From Herminiimonas sp. (GTDB taxonomy: Bacteria; Pseudomonadota; Gammaproteobacteria; Burkholderiales; Burkholderiaceae), in assembly GCA_014377155.1 (NCBI GenBank), contig JACMQD010000281.1:1-11868 (forward strand): 11,868 nt of DNA, given 5' to 3'. Within the stretch, counting starts at the first letter, position 1; every line of letters starts with the position of its first letter. Positions 1 through 7,585 of the stretch are shown piece after piece. The notes below the pieces were generated by a model that had not been told where the DNA came from, made no database searches, and saw only the letters and a list, made by a program, of their open reading frames with translations. The position numbers and the translations under genes were made by a program.

Positions 1-1
1 C

Positions 2-2035
2 CAAAGCTGGGCCAATGCCGGCATGGGATATGCACATCGAAAGGATCAGTTGGTGTTGAGCGGCATGATGTCGGTGATCGGCATGGCCCAAGCGTTGTGT
101 CCGGAGCCGGTCGGCAAGATCGCGCTGGCGGCTACGCGAACAGCAATGGCAGTAGGGTCCCTGTACAACAGCGGCAACAGTGGCGTGCAGCGCGTCTACT
201 ACAAGCTGACCGACGAACTGGTGCCGCTTGGTCTTCCAGACAGCACGTCGTCGCTACGCAATGCGCCTTATCCCCTGACGGCAGCATGGAATCTTCCCGG
301 CAATCGCCGCTTGAAGGAAATGAAACGACAGTTCGAACGTGCGTTGCAAGCGGTCGACAAGCTTGGCGGAACCGCGTCGCCGGAGGCCGACGCCGCTTTC
401 AACCGGCTGCAATCGGTGCGCAACGACTATCACAAACTGCGTGATGCGATCGATCAGTACAAGGCGACGGCGTATGCGTCGCAGATTGAATGGGCGGGCT
501 ATCGCCAGCGTGCCGTAACGCTCGGCGGCGGTGCGGCGCTGGTAGCTGGCACAGCCGTGGGCATCGGACTCGCCGGCGGCCCGATCGGTGCTGCAGCCGG
601 GCTGGCGCTGGGTGTTGGCGTATCACTGCCGCTATGGGCCGCCGCTCACCTGACATATCATTTCAAGGGCTGGAAAGCGCCCGACAACCGCGACAAACTC
701 GAATGTTGCATGCGCACGCTCATCAAATCGCCGGACTTATATGACGCGTCGACAACTTCCGGCTTGGATATCGCAACGCGTTTTACGCGGTATCAGGAGG
801 CGCTTGTGCATGCCAGACGCTGCGGCTTGCCACTCCAGCCACTACATACGGCATTTTCGAAAGAAATGACGCCCCTGCTCAACCTGGAGCTGATCGAGAC
901 TGCCTGGCAAAAACCGATGGCAATCCGCATCAAACTCGGCAAAAAGATCCTCACCGGAAAATTTGCGATGGCCATTCATGAAGCGCAGCAGTTACGCGCC
1001 CGCCTGATAGCCGGCGAGGGCAAGGACGGCGACCGGGCGCAGCTAGCGAGCCGCAAGCGCGAAATCAAGACCTTGTGGAGCGATCTGGCGAATGTCGAGT
1101 TATTTGTCGGATGCGGCGAATCCCTGAAAAAAGACATGGTCAAAGACACCGCGAAAGCCACCGATACGGCGCGGCGCGCCGCCTCTGCGCTGGAAAAAAT
1201 CGCAGACCCGGATTTTCGCGCGCTGATGTCGGGCACGCTCGAAAAACAGATGGATGCAGGAGAAAAAGCCAAACGCCTGACACGCGGCGAACTGGTCAAA
1301 TACCAACTGACCTATTTTGTCGGTTCGTTACTAGGCGATGTCACCAACATTGGCCTGACGCTGCCGGCACTGGCGCAGGTCAGCGCGTTACCCACCGCAT
1401 CGACTGGCGATGGACAAGCTGCGGCTGCGCCGAACGCGACAGCCTATCGTATGGGCGCCGTCGCATCGCTGATTGCGTCAGCCAACGCTGCCGAGGTATC
1501 AGCCGGTCGCGCGCGCTTCGAACAGGACAATGAACAAATCTACCGGCACATGAAACCCAAAATGGCACCTTTCCCTAGCTCGCCTCGTCCGGCGCCGGGC
1601 CTGATCAAGGTGTCGGGGAAGGATTTCTATGAGTCAGGCGACGTACCGGACGCGGCAGTCAACCGGCTAGTGCGTAACGACGCCGTTCCGGAAACGGTAG
1701 GACTCTACCGCACGTCGGCAACCGCTTGCAAAACGGCGCCGCAAATACGCGTGGACCTGACGACCACCGAGCCTTTCTGGCAGGCGCGGCGCGCCAGACT
1801 GGGCTGGACCAGCCGACTGCAGCCAGCCCGCGCCGCGGTCTGGGTCGGGGTGAAATATCTGGGTCTATCGGTTGCCGGTCTGGTACACCGAATCGGCGCT
1901 TCAGCAATCAGTCTACCCGCCTCACGAGCAACGCGCCGCGAGCTTGATGCGCTCGACGATGCAGCAAGCGTGTTGCTGGCCACACGCAGAGCTGCAAAAC
2001 CGCACGCCGTCTCGCGTACTGCCAGGACCCGATGA
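2..2035 (+). CDS. Large partial protein, candidate T3SS effector or translocator (5' end missing)
   Basis: I do not recognise this protein. The frame is open to the left edge, there is no ribosome-binding site before the first ATG at 23, and the codons before it read sensibly (Q-S-W-A-N-A-G), so the true start lies upstream. Numbering from the ATG at 23, 670 residues are visible. A helical, charged region lies at about 94-150. A glycine/alanine-rich hydrophobic stretch at about 164-212 looks like two membrane-spanning segments joined by a G-G-P-I-G turn. A long charged helical region spans about 300-425, and further hydrophobic patches lie at about 428-455 and 604-630. The C-terminus is rich in Arg and Ala. 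It is a large protein with a glycine-rich hydrophobic hairpin next to T3SS genes, which suggests a secreted effector or a translocator-like protein. That is inference from context only: the secretion signal is outside the window and no catalytic motif is visible. The coding call itself is secure because of the long open frame. Confidence 0.85.
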   Translation, partial: QSWANAGMGYAHRKDQLVLSGMMSVIGMAQALCPEPVGKIALAATRTAMAVGSLYNSGNSGVQRVYYKLTDELVPLGLPDSTSSLRNAPYPLTAAWNLPGNRRLKEMKRQFERALQAVDKLGGTASPEADAAFNRLQSVRNDYHKLRDAIDQYKATAYASQIEWAGYRQRAVTLGGGAALVAGTAVGIGLAGGPIGAAAGLALGVGVSLPLWAAAHLTYHFKGWKAPDNRDKLECCMRTLIKSPDLYDASTTSGLDIATRFTRYQEALVHARRCGLPLQPLHTAFSKEMTPLLNLELIETAWQKPMAIRIKLGKKILTGKFAMAIHEAQQLRARLIAGEGKDGDRAQLASRKREIKTLWSDLANVELFVGCGESLKKDMVKDTAKATDTARRAASALEKIADPDFRALMSGTLEKQMDAGEKAKRLTRGELVKYQLTYFVGSLLGDVTNIGLTLPALAQVSALPTASTGDGQAAAAPNATAYRMGAVASLIASANAAEVSAGRARFEQDNEQIYRHMKPKMAPFPSSPRPAPGLIKVSGKDFYESGDVPDAAVNRLVRNDAVPETVGLYRTSATACKTAPQIRVDLTTTEPFWQARRARLGWTSRLQPARAAVWVGVKYLGLSVAGLVHRIGASAISLPASRATRRELDALDDAASVLLATRRAAKPHAVSRTARTR

Positions 2036-2606
2036 CGTCCAAAGTGAAGAGTGTCATCGAACCACCGTTTCTGATACCGAAACGCCGACATGCCTGTATG
2101 CCGGCACGCTCGGCGACCGCATGCTTGTATTAATTTCAATGATTTATAAATATGTGCTCACTGCATGAGCAATGGCTACCGGCATGGACAGCCGGCACAA
2201 AACGAAAAGGTGCATTTTGCGCGTATTGAGTTTTTTCAGTCGTCACGTCTGTATGCGACAAGTCATGTAACGATGATCAGGCTTGCCACGACCGGCATGA
2301 AAAATCCTTGCGGGTACGGTACGACGACCCCGCGTTGTTGATCGCGCGGCAACTTAACAGTAGTCTGAAAAGAAACCGACCGATGATGGAATTGTTACAT
2401 CGTGCCTGGTGTCTACGTTTGCAGGCAAAGTACGGCCAACAAGACTTCATGTCATGGACAAGGCATTCGACAAAACGACTACCTGATGGAAACGCCGGAC
2501 ATTGCAGCGGTTCGATGCGCATCGCGGAGTGTGGGAGCGGCATCGCTTGCATATCAGCCTTTGCCTTTTTCGCTCCATCAATGCATTCAGGAGAGAGAGC
2601 TTTGCA
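2036..2606. other. 571-base intergenic gap with an AT-rich island
   Basis: I see no convincing gene here. Two weak inverted repeats follow the upstream gene: 2066-2084 (6-bp arms CGTTTC/GAAACG, 7-base loop) and 2179-2195 (5-bp arms CCGGC/GCCGG). Neither is followed directly by a T-run, so neither is a good terminator. The stretch 2125-2152 is strikingly AT-rich for this window and contains TTGTAT at 2125 and TATAAA at 2145. Their 14-base spacing is too short for a normal sigma-70 promoter. No hrp box (GGAACC-N15/16-CCACNNA) or PIP box was found on the + strand before the operon at 2607. A TTG-started open frame at 2308-2610 has no supporting ribosome site and no recognisable content. Confidence 0.5.
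2589..2599 (+). promoter_or_regulatory. Ribosome-binding site that fixes the peptidase start at GTG 2607
   Basis: The purine run AGGAGAGAGAG ends 7 bases before the GTG at 2607. No comparable site precedes the upstream in-frame start at 2502, and the residues between 2502 and 2607 do not resemble the peptidase family. This favours GTG at 2607. Confidence 0.75.
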
Positions 2607-3341
2607 GTGAATTCCAAGACCTTTTGCCTGCCGGTGACGATCCTGCCGCAACCAGACGAAACCACGTGCGGGCCAACCTGCCTGCATGCAGTCTATCGAT
2701 TCTGGGGCGACGACGAAAATCTGAGCGAGGTTGTCCGACGCACGGGCAGGCTGGAGCAAGGCGGCACCTTCGCCGTGTTTCTTGCCTGTGACGCCTTGCG
2801 CAAGGATTACCGGGCAACCATTTATACCTATAACCTCAACGTCTTCGATCCCAGCTGGTTCGCCCGGGCCGGCATCGATATCGGCGCGCGGCTGGAGCGG
2901 CAACTCGACGTCAAACAGGACTACCGGCTACAGCTCGCCACGCAAGGCTACATCGAATTCCTCAAGCTGGGAGGGAGACTGAAACTAATCGATCTCTCGC
3001 GCGGCCTGATCGACGGCATGCTGCGACGCAAACAACCGATTATCACGGGGCTCAGCTCGACTTTTCTGTACCGCACCCCGCGCGAGTTCGGCCCCGCCGA
3101 TACGCCCGACGATGTTCAGGGGTTGCCCGCCGGGCATTTCGTTGTGATTGCCGGCCATGATTTTGCACGGCGCAAGTTGCTGGTGATCGATCCCTACAGC
3201 CGCAATCCGTATGGTGGCTCGCACGAGTACTGGATCGGCATCGATCGCGTAATCAACGCCATTCTTCTCGGTATCGTGACGCACGACGCCAACCTTTTGA
3301 TCATTCATCCGCGACACCGACCGTCCCAGGGACTGCCATGA
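2607..3341 (+). CDS. C39-like (papain-fold) cysteine peptidase of a RimK/GCS2 amidoligase operon
   Basis: The protein is 244 aa with a GTG start, and it has no signal peptide, so it is probably cytoplasmic. The N-terminus carries the hallmark of C39-type peptidases: Gln15 (oxyanion-hole candidate) six residues before Cys21 in T-T-C-G-P-T-C. The rest of the triad is visible downstream, with His177 in A-G-H-F-V-V-I-A-G-H-D and Asp195 in V-I-D-P-Y. C39 domains usually cleave leader peptides after Gly-Gly motifs, but here there is no ABC transporter domain. Free-standing relatives occur beside RimK-type ATP-grasp genes, sometimes fused to an acetyltransferase domain, which is absent here. The stop overlaps the next start by 4 bases (ATGA at 3338-3341), so the two are translationally coupled. 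A likely role is cutting or processing the peptide product or tagged protein made by the two ligases downstream. The fold and active site are well supported; the substrate is unknown. Confidence 0.85.
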   Translation: MNSKTFCLPVTILPQPDETTCGPTCLHAVYRFWGDDENLSEVVRRTGRLEQGGTFAVFLACDALRKDYRATIYTYNLNVFDPSWFARAGIDIGARLERQLDVKQDYRLQLATQGYIEFLKLGGRLKLIDLSRGLIDGMLRRKQPIITGLSSTFLYRTPREFGPADTPDDVQGLPAGHFVVIAGHDFARRKLLVIDPYSRNPYGGSHEYWIGIDRVINAILLGIVTHDANLLIIHPRHRPSQGLP

Positions 3342-4807
3342 AGATTCTGCTTGTCGTCAATCATCTGCGCGATTGGCCGTTCGACTTACCCGGCATCGAC
3401 ATCATTACCGCCCGTACCTACCTCAACGATCCTGTCTATAGCGATACCGCTTCCTTCAAGGTGTTCAACCTCTGCAATGCTTTCGATTATCAAAGCCGCG
3501 GCTACTACGTGTCTTTGCTGGCCGAAGCACGCAGCCACCAACCGCTTCCAGACGTCAAGGCCATCGAGGATCTGCATTCCGGCAATCTCAACAGCCTGCT
3601 GGCAACCAGCTTGGGCGACATGCTTGCCAGTGCGCTGGCGCCGATCGAAGCGAGCGATTTTTCCCTTGATATCTATTTTGGCCGCGATGCAGCACGGCAG
3701 TTCGAGCAGCTTAGTGCACAACTGTTCAACCTCTTGCGCACACCGTTATTACATATCGAATTTGCGTGCGACAACGGTCGATGGCAGGTGACCGATGTAC
3801 GAAAGCTCTGTCTGCCGGACATTCCGCCACAGCACTTGCCGCTGGTTATGCATGCCGCAGAAGACTGTATCAAAGGGCATCAGCATCGCATTCGCGAGCC
3901 GGCGGCAAAGGAACCGACACTGGCGATCCTGCATGACGCCGACTGCGCCGGCACACCATCGAATCCACGGGCGCTGCAAAAATTCCGCGACGCCGCGCAC
4001 GCGGTCGGCATGCGCACTGAAATGATTACCCGGGCCGACGCCGAGCGCCTCCCGCAGTTCGACGGCCTGTTCATACGCGACACGACTAACGTCAATCACT
4101 ATACCTATCACATGGCACGCCAGGCGGCGCTGGCGGGACTGGTCGTACTGGACGATTGCGACTCGATCTTAAAATGCAGCAACAAAGTTTATTTGGCAGA
4201 ATTGATGCACCTCAAACATATATCCACGCCCAAGACCTTAATGGTCCACAAGGATAATATCGATCAGATCATTCCGAAACTGGGTCTGCCCTGCGTTTTA
4301 AAACAACCGGACGGTGCCTTTTGCCTGGGCGTCGAAAAAATCAAAAGCGAGGCGGAACTACGACGCAAAATCCTGCCCTTACTAGAACAGTCGGAACTGG
4401 TCATCGCGCAAGAATTCTTGCCCACCGATTTTGACTGGCGGGTGGGTGTTCTTGATGGGCGGGTACTATTCGTGTGCAAGTACTACATGGTGCCTGGCCA
4501 CTGGCAAGTCAATCAGCATGACGGCAGTAGTCGCATCTGCGAGGGCCGCACGGAAGCGATTTCCATCGGTGAAACGCCACAGCAAGTAGTCGATATTGCG
4601 CTCGAAGCAGCCAACCAGATTGGCAACGGTTTTTACGGTGTCGACTTAAAGCAGGTCGGCGAACAATGTTTTATCATCGAGGTCAACGACAACCCGAATG
4701 TCGATGCGGGCAACGAAGACGGCGTTCTTAAGGATGCCTTGTACCGCGAAGTGATGGGGGTTTTTCGCAAGCGCATCGATAAAAGCAAAGGGAGCATTTC
4801 CTTATGA
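3338..4807 (+). CDS. RimK-type ATP-grasp amidoligase with RLAN-like N-terminal domain
   Basis: The protein is 489 aa. RimK-type ATP-grasp enzymes join a carboxylate to an amine through an acyl-phosphate, using ATP and Mg2+. The ATP-grasp half spans about 280-480. Lys322 in C-V-L-K-Q-P and the loop around D-G-A-F-C-L-G-V (325-332) are nucleotide contacts. Glu359 in A-Q-E-F lies in the hinge region, followed by D-W-R-V-G at 366-370. Asp436 in G-V-D-L-K and Glu448, Asn450 and Asn452 in I-I-E-V-N-D-N-P-N form the metal site. The N-terminal 190 residues (starting M-K-I-L-L-V-V-N) are far longer than in ribosomal-protein S6 ligase RimK, which is about 300 aa. They fit the extra N-terminal domain described for a separate RimK-like branch (RLAN). 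AGGGA at 3328-3332 sits 5 bases before the ATG. It overlaps both neighbours by 4 bases. It is probably the central ligase of a three-gene pathway that adds amino acids to an unknown acceptor. It is unlikely to be a housekeeping S6 ligase, given its length and partners. Confidence 0.9.
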   Translation: MKILLVVNHLRDWPFDLPGIDIITARTYLNDPVYSDTASFKVFNLCNAFDYQSRGYYVSLLAEARSHQPLPDVKAIEDLHSGNLNSLLATSLGDMLASALAPIEASDFSLDIYFGRDAARQFEQLSAQLFNLLRTPLLHIEFACDNGRWQVTDVRKLCLPDIPPQHLPLVMHAAEDCIKGHQHRIREPAAKEPTLAILHDADCAGTPSNPRALQKFRDAAHAVGMRTEMITRADAERLPQFDGLFIRDTTNVNHYTYHMARQAALAGLVVLDDCDSILKCSNKVYLAELMHLKHISTPKTLMVHKDNIDQIIPKLGLPCVLKQPDGAFCLGVEKIKSEAELRRKILPLLEQSELVIAQEFLPTDFDWRVGVLDGRVLFVCKYYMVPGHWQVNQHDGSSRICEGRTEAISIGETPQQVVDIALEAANQIGNGFYGVDLKQVGEQCFIIEVNDNPNVDAGNEDGVLKDALYREVMGVFRKRIDKSKGSISL

Positions 4808-6051
4808 CGGACGGACCTTCACTGGGTGTTTTCGAAGGCGTTGGCATCGAACTCGAATATGCGCTGGTCGACCGGCATGACCTGTCGTGCCGTCCGGTTG
4901 CCGACCAGTTACTGCAGTCCGCTTCGGATTCGAATGAAGGCGACGTCAGCGAGGTGCAGCGTGGACTCTACGGCTGGTCCAATGAGCTGGTCATGCATGT
5001 CATCGAAATCAAGAACCTGGAACCGAACGATGAGTTGGCCGCGCTGGCAATCGGCTTCCAGGAGCAGGTCCGCACGATCGCTACCCTGCTCGACGGTCTC
5101 GAGTGTCGGTTGCTGCCAAGCGCCATGCACCCGTGGATGAATCCATCGACCGATAGCGCACTCTGGCCACATGGCAATGCCGAAATCTACCAGGCTTATG
5201 CTGCTGTCTTCGATACCACGACGCATGGCTGGCGCAATCTGCAAAGCATGCATGTCAACTTGCCTTTTGCCAACGATGCGCAATTTGCGCGTCTGCATGC
5301 AGCAATACGGCTCATGCTGCCGATCTTGCCGGCGCTGGCGGCCAGCTCACCCATTGCCGACGGCAGGTACACCGGATTTGTCGACTACCGGATGGAAGTC
5401 TATCGGACCAATACTGACGGATTCAAGACCATTGCCGGCAAAGTCATTCCTGACAATGCGTCGAGCCGCGCCGAATACGAGCAAAAAATCCTGGCGCCGA
5501 TGTATCGCGAGATAGCGCCTCATGACGCGGCAGGCATCCTGCAGCACGAATGGCTCAATTCGCATGGCGCAATCGCCCGCTTTGACCGTAATGCCATCGA
5601 AATACGCGTACTCGATACCCAGGAATGTCCACGAGCCGACCTGGCCATTGCCGCTGCCGTAATCGCCTCGGTCGAGTATCTGTACGACGAAGGGCCGCAA
5701 GCGCTCGATGGCCAGCATGCCTTGTCGACCCTGGCCCTGTCGGAGATTTTTTTGCAATGCATACGCGACGGCGAACGCGCCGTGATTCGCAACCCGGCCT
5801 ATCTCAAGATGCTCGGCTATCCGGGTCGTCAATGCGAAGCGCGGGTATTGTGGCGCTATCTGATCGAAAGGATGATGCGCGAAGATCCCGCCATGCTGAT
5901 CTGGAATGGGCCGCTGCAGCATATCCTCGATCAAGGTCCGCTGTCGCGTCGCATCGGACGTGCGGTTGGCGCGAACTGCGATCGCGAACGGATTAACGAC
6001 GTCTATGGCAGGCTCTGCGATTGCCTGCAAAATAGCGCGCTGTTTCCTTAG
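4804..6051 (+). CDS. GCS2-family carboxylate-amine ligase (YbdK-like)
   Basis: The protein is 415 aa, close to the usual length of the glutamate-cysteine ligase type 2 family. These are glutamine-synthetase-fold ligases that make gamma-glutamyl or similar amide bonds with ATP. Visible landmarks are G-I-E-L-E-Y at 14-19 (metal/ATP-binding acidic residues), E-L-V-M-H-V-I-E-I-K-N at 61-71, S-M-H-V-N-L at 148-153, A-S-S-P-I-A-D-G at 180-187 with F-V-D-Y-R following, and R-F-D-R-N-A-I-E-I-R-V-L-D at 259-271. The start overlaps the stop of the ATP-grasp gene (ATGA, 4804-4807), and GGGAG at 4790-4794 is a good ribosome site. Some members work in glutathione-like synthesis, but pairing with an RLAN-type ATP-grasp enzyme and a papain-fold peptidase fits a dedicated amidoligase pathway, where it probably makes the first amide bond. 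The family is secure; the substrates are unknown. Confidence 0.88.
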   Translation: MTDGPSLGVFEGVGIELEYALVDRHDLSCRPVADQLLQSASDSNEGDVSEVQRGLYGWSNELVMHVIEIKNLEPNDELAALAIGFQEQVRTIATLLDGLECRLLPSAMHPWMNPSTDSALWPHGNAEIYQAYAAVFDTTTHGWRNLQSMHVNLPFANDAQFARLHAAIRLMLPILPALAASSPIADGRYTGFVDYRMEVYRTNTDGFKTIAGKVIPDNASSRAEYEQKILAPMYREIAPHDAAGILQHEWLNSHGAIARFDRNAIEIRVLDTQECPRADLAIAAAVIASVEYLYDEGPQALDGQHALSTLALSEIFLQCIRDGERAVIRNPAYLKMLGYPGRQCEARVLWRYLIERMMREDPAMLIWNGPLQHILDQGPLSRRIGRAVGANCDRERINDVYGRLCDCLQNSALFP

Positions 6052-6056
6052 AACTA

Positions 6057-6092
6057 TGCCGTGGGCGCTACCGGTACGTTGCTCGCACGGCA
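6057..6092 (+). terminator. Weak inverted repeat after the amidoligase operon
   Basis: Perfect 7-bp arms TGCCGTG (6057-6063) and CACGGCA (6086-6092) enclose a 22-base loop, 5 bases after the last stop of the operon. It lies between convergent genes, where a terminator is expected. The only T-run is a short CCTTTTC 7 bases beyond the stem and the loop is long, so the call is weak. Confidence 0.25.
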
Positions 6093-6102
6093 CCGCGCCT
6101 TT

Positions 6103-6357
6103 TCAGGTAAAAACGGCATGCTGAATTGTCGGCAACCGCATCGGCTGACGTGTTGTGGAAGGCGCGGAGTACAAGAATATCGCTTTCTTGAAATCCTCTT
6201 TGCTGGTGAGGTGTACTGTCTGTGGTCGCGGTGGCCCGGGCTGCGGAATTTGCTTGTTGCCTGATCGCTCGCACGCCACCAATGTAAGCCCCACCAGAAG
6301 CAATATCGCCGCACGGATCGGTTTGCCGCACCAAGACTGGCATTCGTTTGCACGCAT
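6103..6357 (-). CDS. Small putative lipoprotein, function unknown
   Basis: The protein is 84 aa. I do not recognise it. An N-terminal stretch with Lys12 and Arg15 leads into a hydrophobic segment at 16-28 (A-A-I-L-L-L-V-G-L-T-L-V-A) and then Cys29, giving the lipobox L-V-A-C at 26-29. Signal peptidase II cleavage would give a mature protein of about 56 residues. Residue +2 is Glu rather than Asp, so outer-membrane sorting is plausible. A proline-rich linker at 38-45 follows. The ATG at 6357 is chosen over the upstream start at 6426 because GGAG lies about 6 bases before it and it gives a proper signal peptide. Hrp-type T3SS loci encode a small lipoprotein (HrpT) and other systems encode pilotin lipoproteins, so a secretin-assembly role is possible, but I see no specific similarity. 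It is convergent with the amidoligase operon. Confidence 0.6.
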   Translation of the reverse strand: MRANECQSWCGKPIRAAILLLVGLTLVACERSGNKQIPQPGPPRPQTVHLTSKEDFKKAIFLYSAPSTTRQPMRLPTIQHAVFT

Positions 6358-6717
6358 CGTTGGTCTCCAGTAGTCAGCAAAACCGTTGTGGCACGCAAAC
6401 CGGTTCATGAGATCGATGCAAGCCACGTGCCAGGGACGTAGCCGATGTGGACTACCGCCTTCCCCGCGAGGGGAAAACGGTGAACGTACTGGTCGAAAGG
6501 GGCCTGGCTGTCAGTTGCCGGACACGGGACGCGGGCTTGTTATATTCTCGCCGGCGTTTCGGCGACCGCCTGCATCGAGATCGTCGAAGCGATGAAACGA
6601 CCTATGAACGCAGCCGGGAATGGGATCAGGTTTAAGCGGTAATCGAAGTAGACCCGCCCGATCTCAGCAGTCGCATCATCGCATGCGAATGCGAATGCAG
6701 GGACGCCAGTTACGGTT
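6358..6717. other. 360-base gap, no secure gene
   Basis: No gene here can be supported with confidence. A GTG-started frame on the + strand at 6447-6635 (62 codons, Arg-rich) has AGGGA 10 bases upstream but matches nothing I know. It could be a small gene, a remnant or chance. A short tandem repeat at 6684-6698 (TGCGAA twice plus TGC) lies next to the 3' end of the diguanylate cyclase gene. I see no clear terminator with a T-tract after that gene. Confidence 0.4.
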
Positions 6718-7494
6718 CTACCTCAGCGTGCATGCCTGCTTCTTGCGCAACTGTTTGACGCGATACATGTCGGCGTCGGCATGATTGATCAGGACATGGC
6801 CGTTGGCCGCTTGCTGCGGGTAGACAGCGTGACCGATGCTGGCCGAGACGTACATGTCCCTGCCGTCGATGCGGTACGGCGGCAGCAGGCATTCACGCAC
6901 CTTGGCCATTACCGCCTCTACCGCCTCCTCGCCACCAAGTTCCGAGAAAATGACGACAAATTCGTCGCCGCCATAACGGCACGCAGTATCGACCGCGCGC
7001 AGGCATTTGCCCAGTCGCTGCGCTACCTGGACCAGTAACTGATCTCCGGCATAATGTCCCAGCGTGTCGTTGATGTTCTTGAAATCGTCCATGTCGATCA
7101 ATAGCAGCGCGACGCTTTTGCTCTCGCGGTCGGCATGCGCCATTGCAACTGTCAGGCGGTCCTTGAACAGCCGCCGATTCGGTAGTCCGGTCAGTTCGTC
7201 GCGATGTGCATGGGCGAGTGCATCGGCCTCGCGCTCCCATGCTTGCTCGAGCTGCCGTTCCAGTTGGAGGTTCAGCATCCTCAGGCACTCTATCTCGCGC
7301 TGTGCAGCTTGCAGCGCGGCGTGGTCTGCCGGCATCAGGTGGCCTCGAAAGATTTGATCGGTCGTTTTTGTTATCGCATACGCAGTCGACTGGCGGTCAT
7401 GCCAATGACGCATTCCGGAAAATTTGGGCTTGATCGGCATCCTTGCAGCGATCGACTCAGTGCATCCCGTCTCGCCAGATTGAACACTCTCCAT
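6718..7494 (-). CDS. Soluble diguanylate cyclase (GGDEF domain)
   Basis: The protein is 258 aa. It makes cyclic di-GMP from two GTP molecules. The domain starts at D-E-L-T-G-L-P-N-R (99-107). Asp134 in L-L-I-D-M-D-D-F is the first metal ligand. The active-site loop G-G-D-E-F is intact at 175-179. The product-inhibition I-site R-A-V-D sits at 166-169, exactly five residues before it as in PleD-type enzymes. So it should be catalytically competent and feedback-inhibited. No transmembrane segment or known sensor domain is visible: residues 1-55 are unassigned and about 56-96 look like a coiled coil that could drive the dimerisation needed for activity. ATG 7494 is chosen over 7548 because GAGGAGT lies 9 bases upstream. 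It follows the T3SS operon on the same strand, after a hairpin, with a HrpL-type promoter match about 43 bases before the start, so regulation with secretion is likely. Confidence 0.93.
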   Translation of the reverse strand: MESVQSGETGCTESIAARMPIKPKFSGMRHWHDRQSTAYAITKTTDQIFRGHLMPADHAALQAAQREIECLRMLNLQLERQLEQAWEREADALAHAHRDELTGLPNRRLFKDRLTVAMAHADRESKSVALLLIDMDDFKNINDTLGHYAGDQLLVQVAQRLGKCLRAVDTACRYGGDEFVVIFSELGGEEAVEAVMAKVRECLLPPYRIDGRDMYVSASIGHAVYPQQAANGHVLINHADADMYRVKQLRKKQACTLR

Positions 7495-7503
7495 AATAAG
7501 CAC

Positions 7504-7510
7504 ACTCCTC
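7504..7510 (-). promoter_or_regulatory. Strong ribosome-binding site of the diguanylate cyclase
   Basis: GAGGAGT on the - strand lies 9 bases before the ATG at 7494. It decides between this start and the upstream in-frame one at 7548. Confidence 0.8.
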
Positions 7511-7536
7511 AATATATTTTTGAAGCAACATGCCAA

Positions 7537-7565
7537 TAGGTGGAGCAAGATGCCCGTTCAGTTCC
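7537..7565 (-). promoter_or_regulatory. Candidate HrpL-dependent promoter (hrp box)
   Basis: On the - strand the sequence reads GGAACTGA, 14 bases, then CCACCTA. The established hrp box recognised by the ECF sigma factor HrpL in Hrp1-type systems is GGAACC-N15/16-CCACNNA, with an A often at position 8. Here every constrained base fits except T for C at position 6, and the spacing (16 bases after the hexamer) is one of the two allowed. It ends about 43 bases before the diguanylate cyclase ATG, the normal distance for such promoters. hrpL itself is not in the window. Confidence 0.6.
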
Positions 7566-7585
7566 CGAAACCGCAAAATATTCGA

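Noticed and set aside
2502..2606. Longer N-terminus for the C39-like peptidase (start at 2502)
   Set aside because: There is no ribosome site, and the content does not match the fold. A strong ribosome site precedes the GTG at 2607.
2036..2606. PIP box (TTCGC-N15-TTCGC) or hrp box before the amidoligase operon
   Set aside because: I looked for both on the + strand and found no pair with correct spacing.
5347..6093. 248-codon open frame on the - strand
   Set aside because: It is antisense to the GCS2 ligase, which has clear family motifs and coupled translation with its neighbour.
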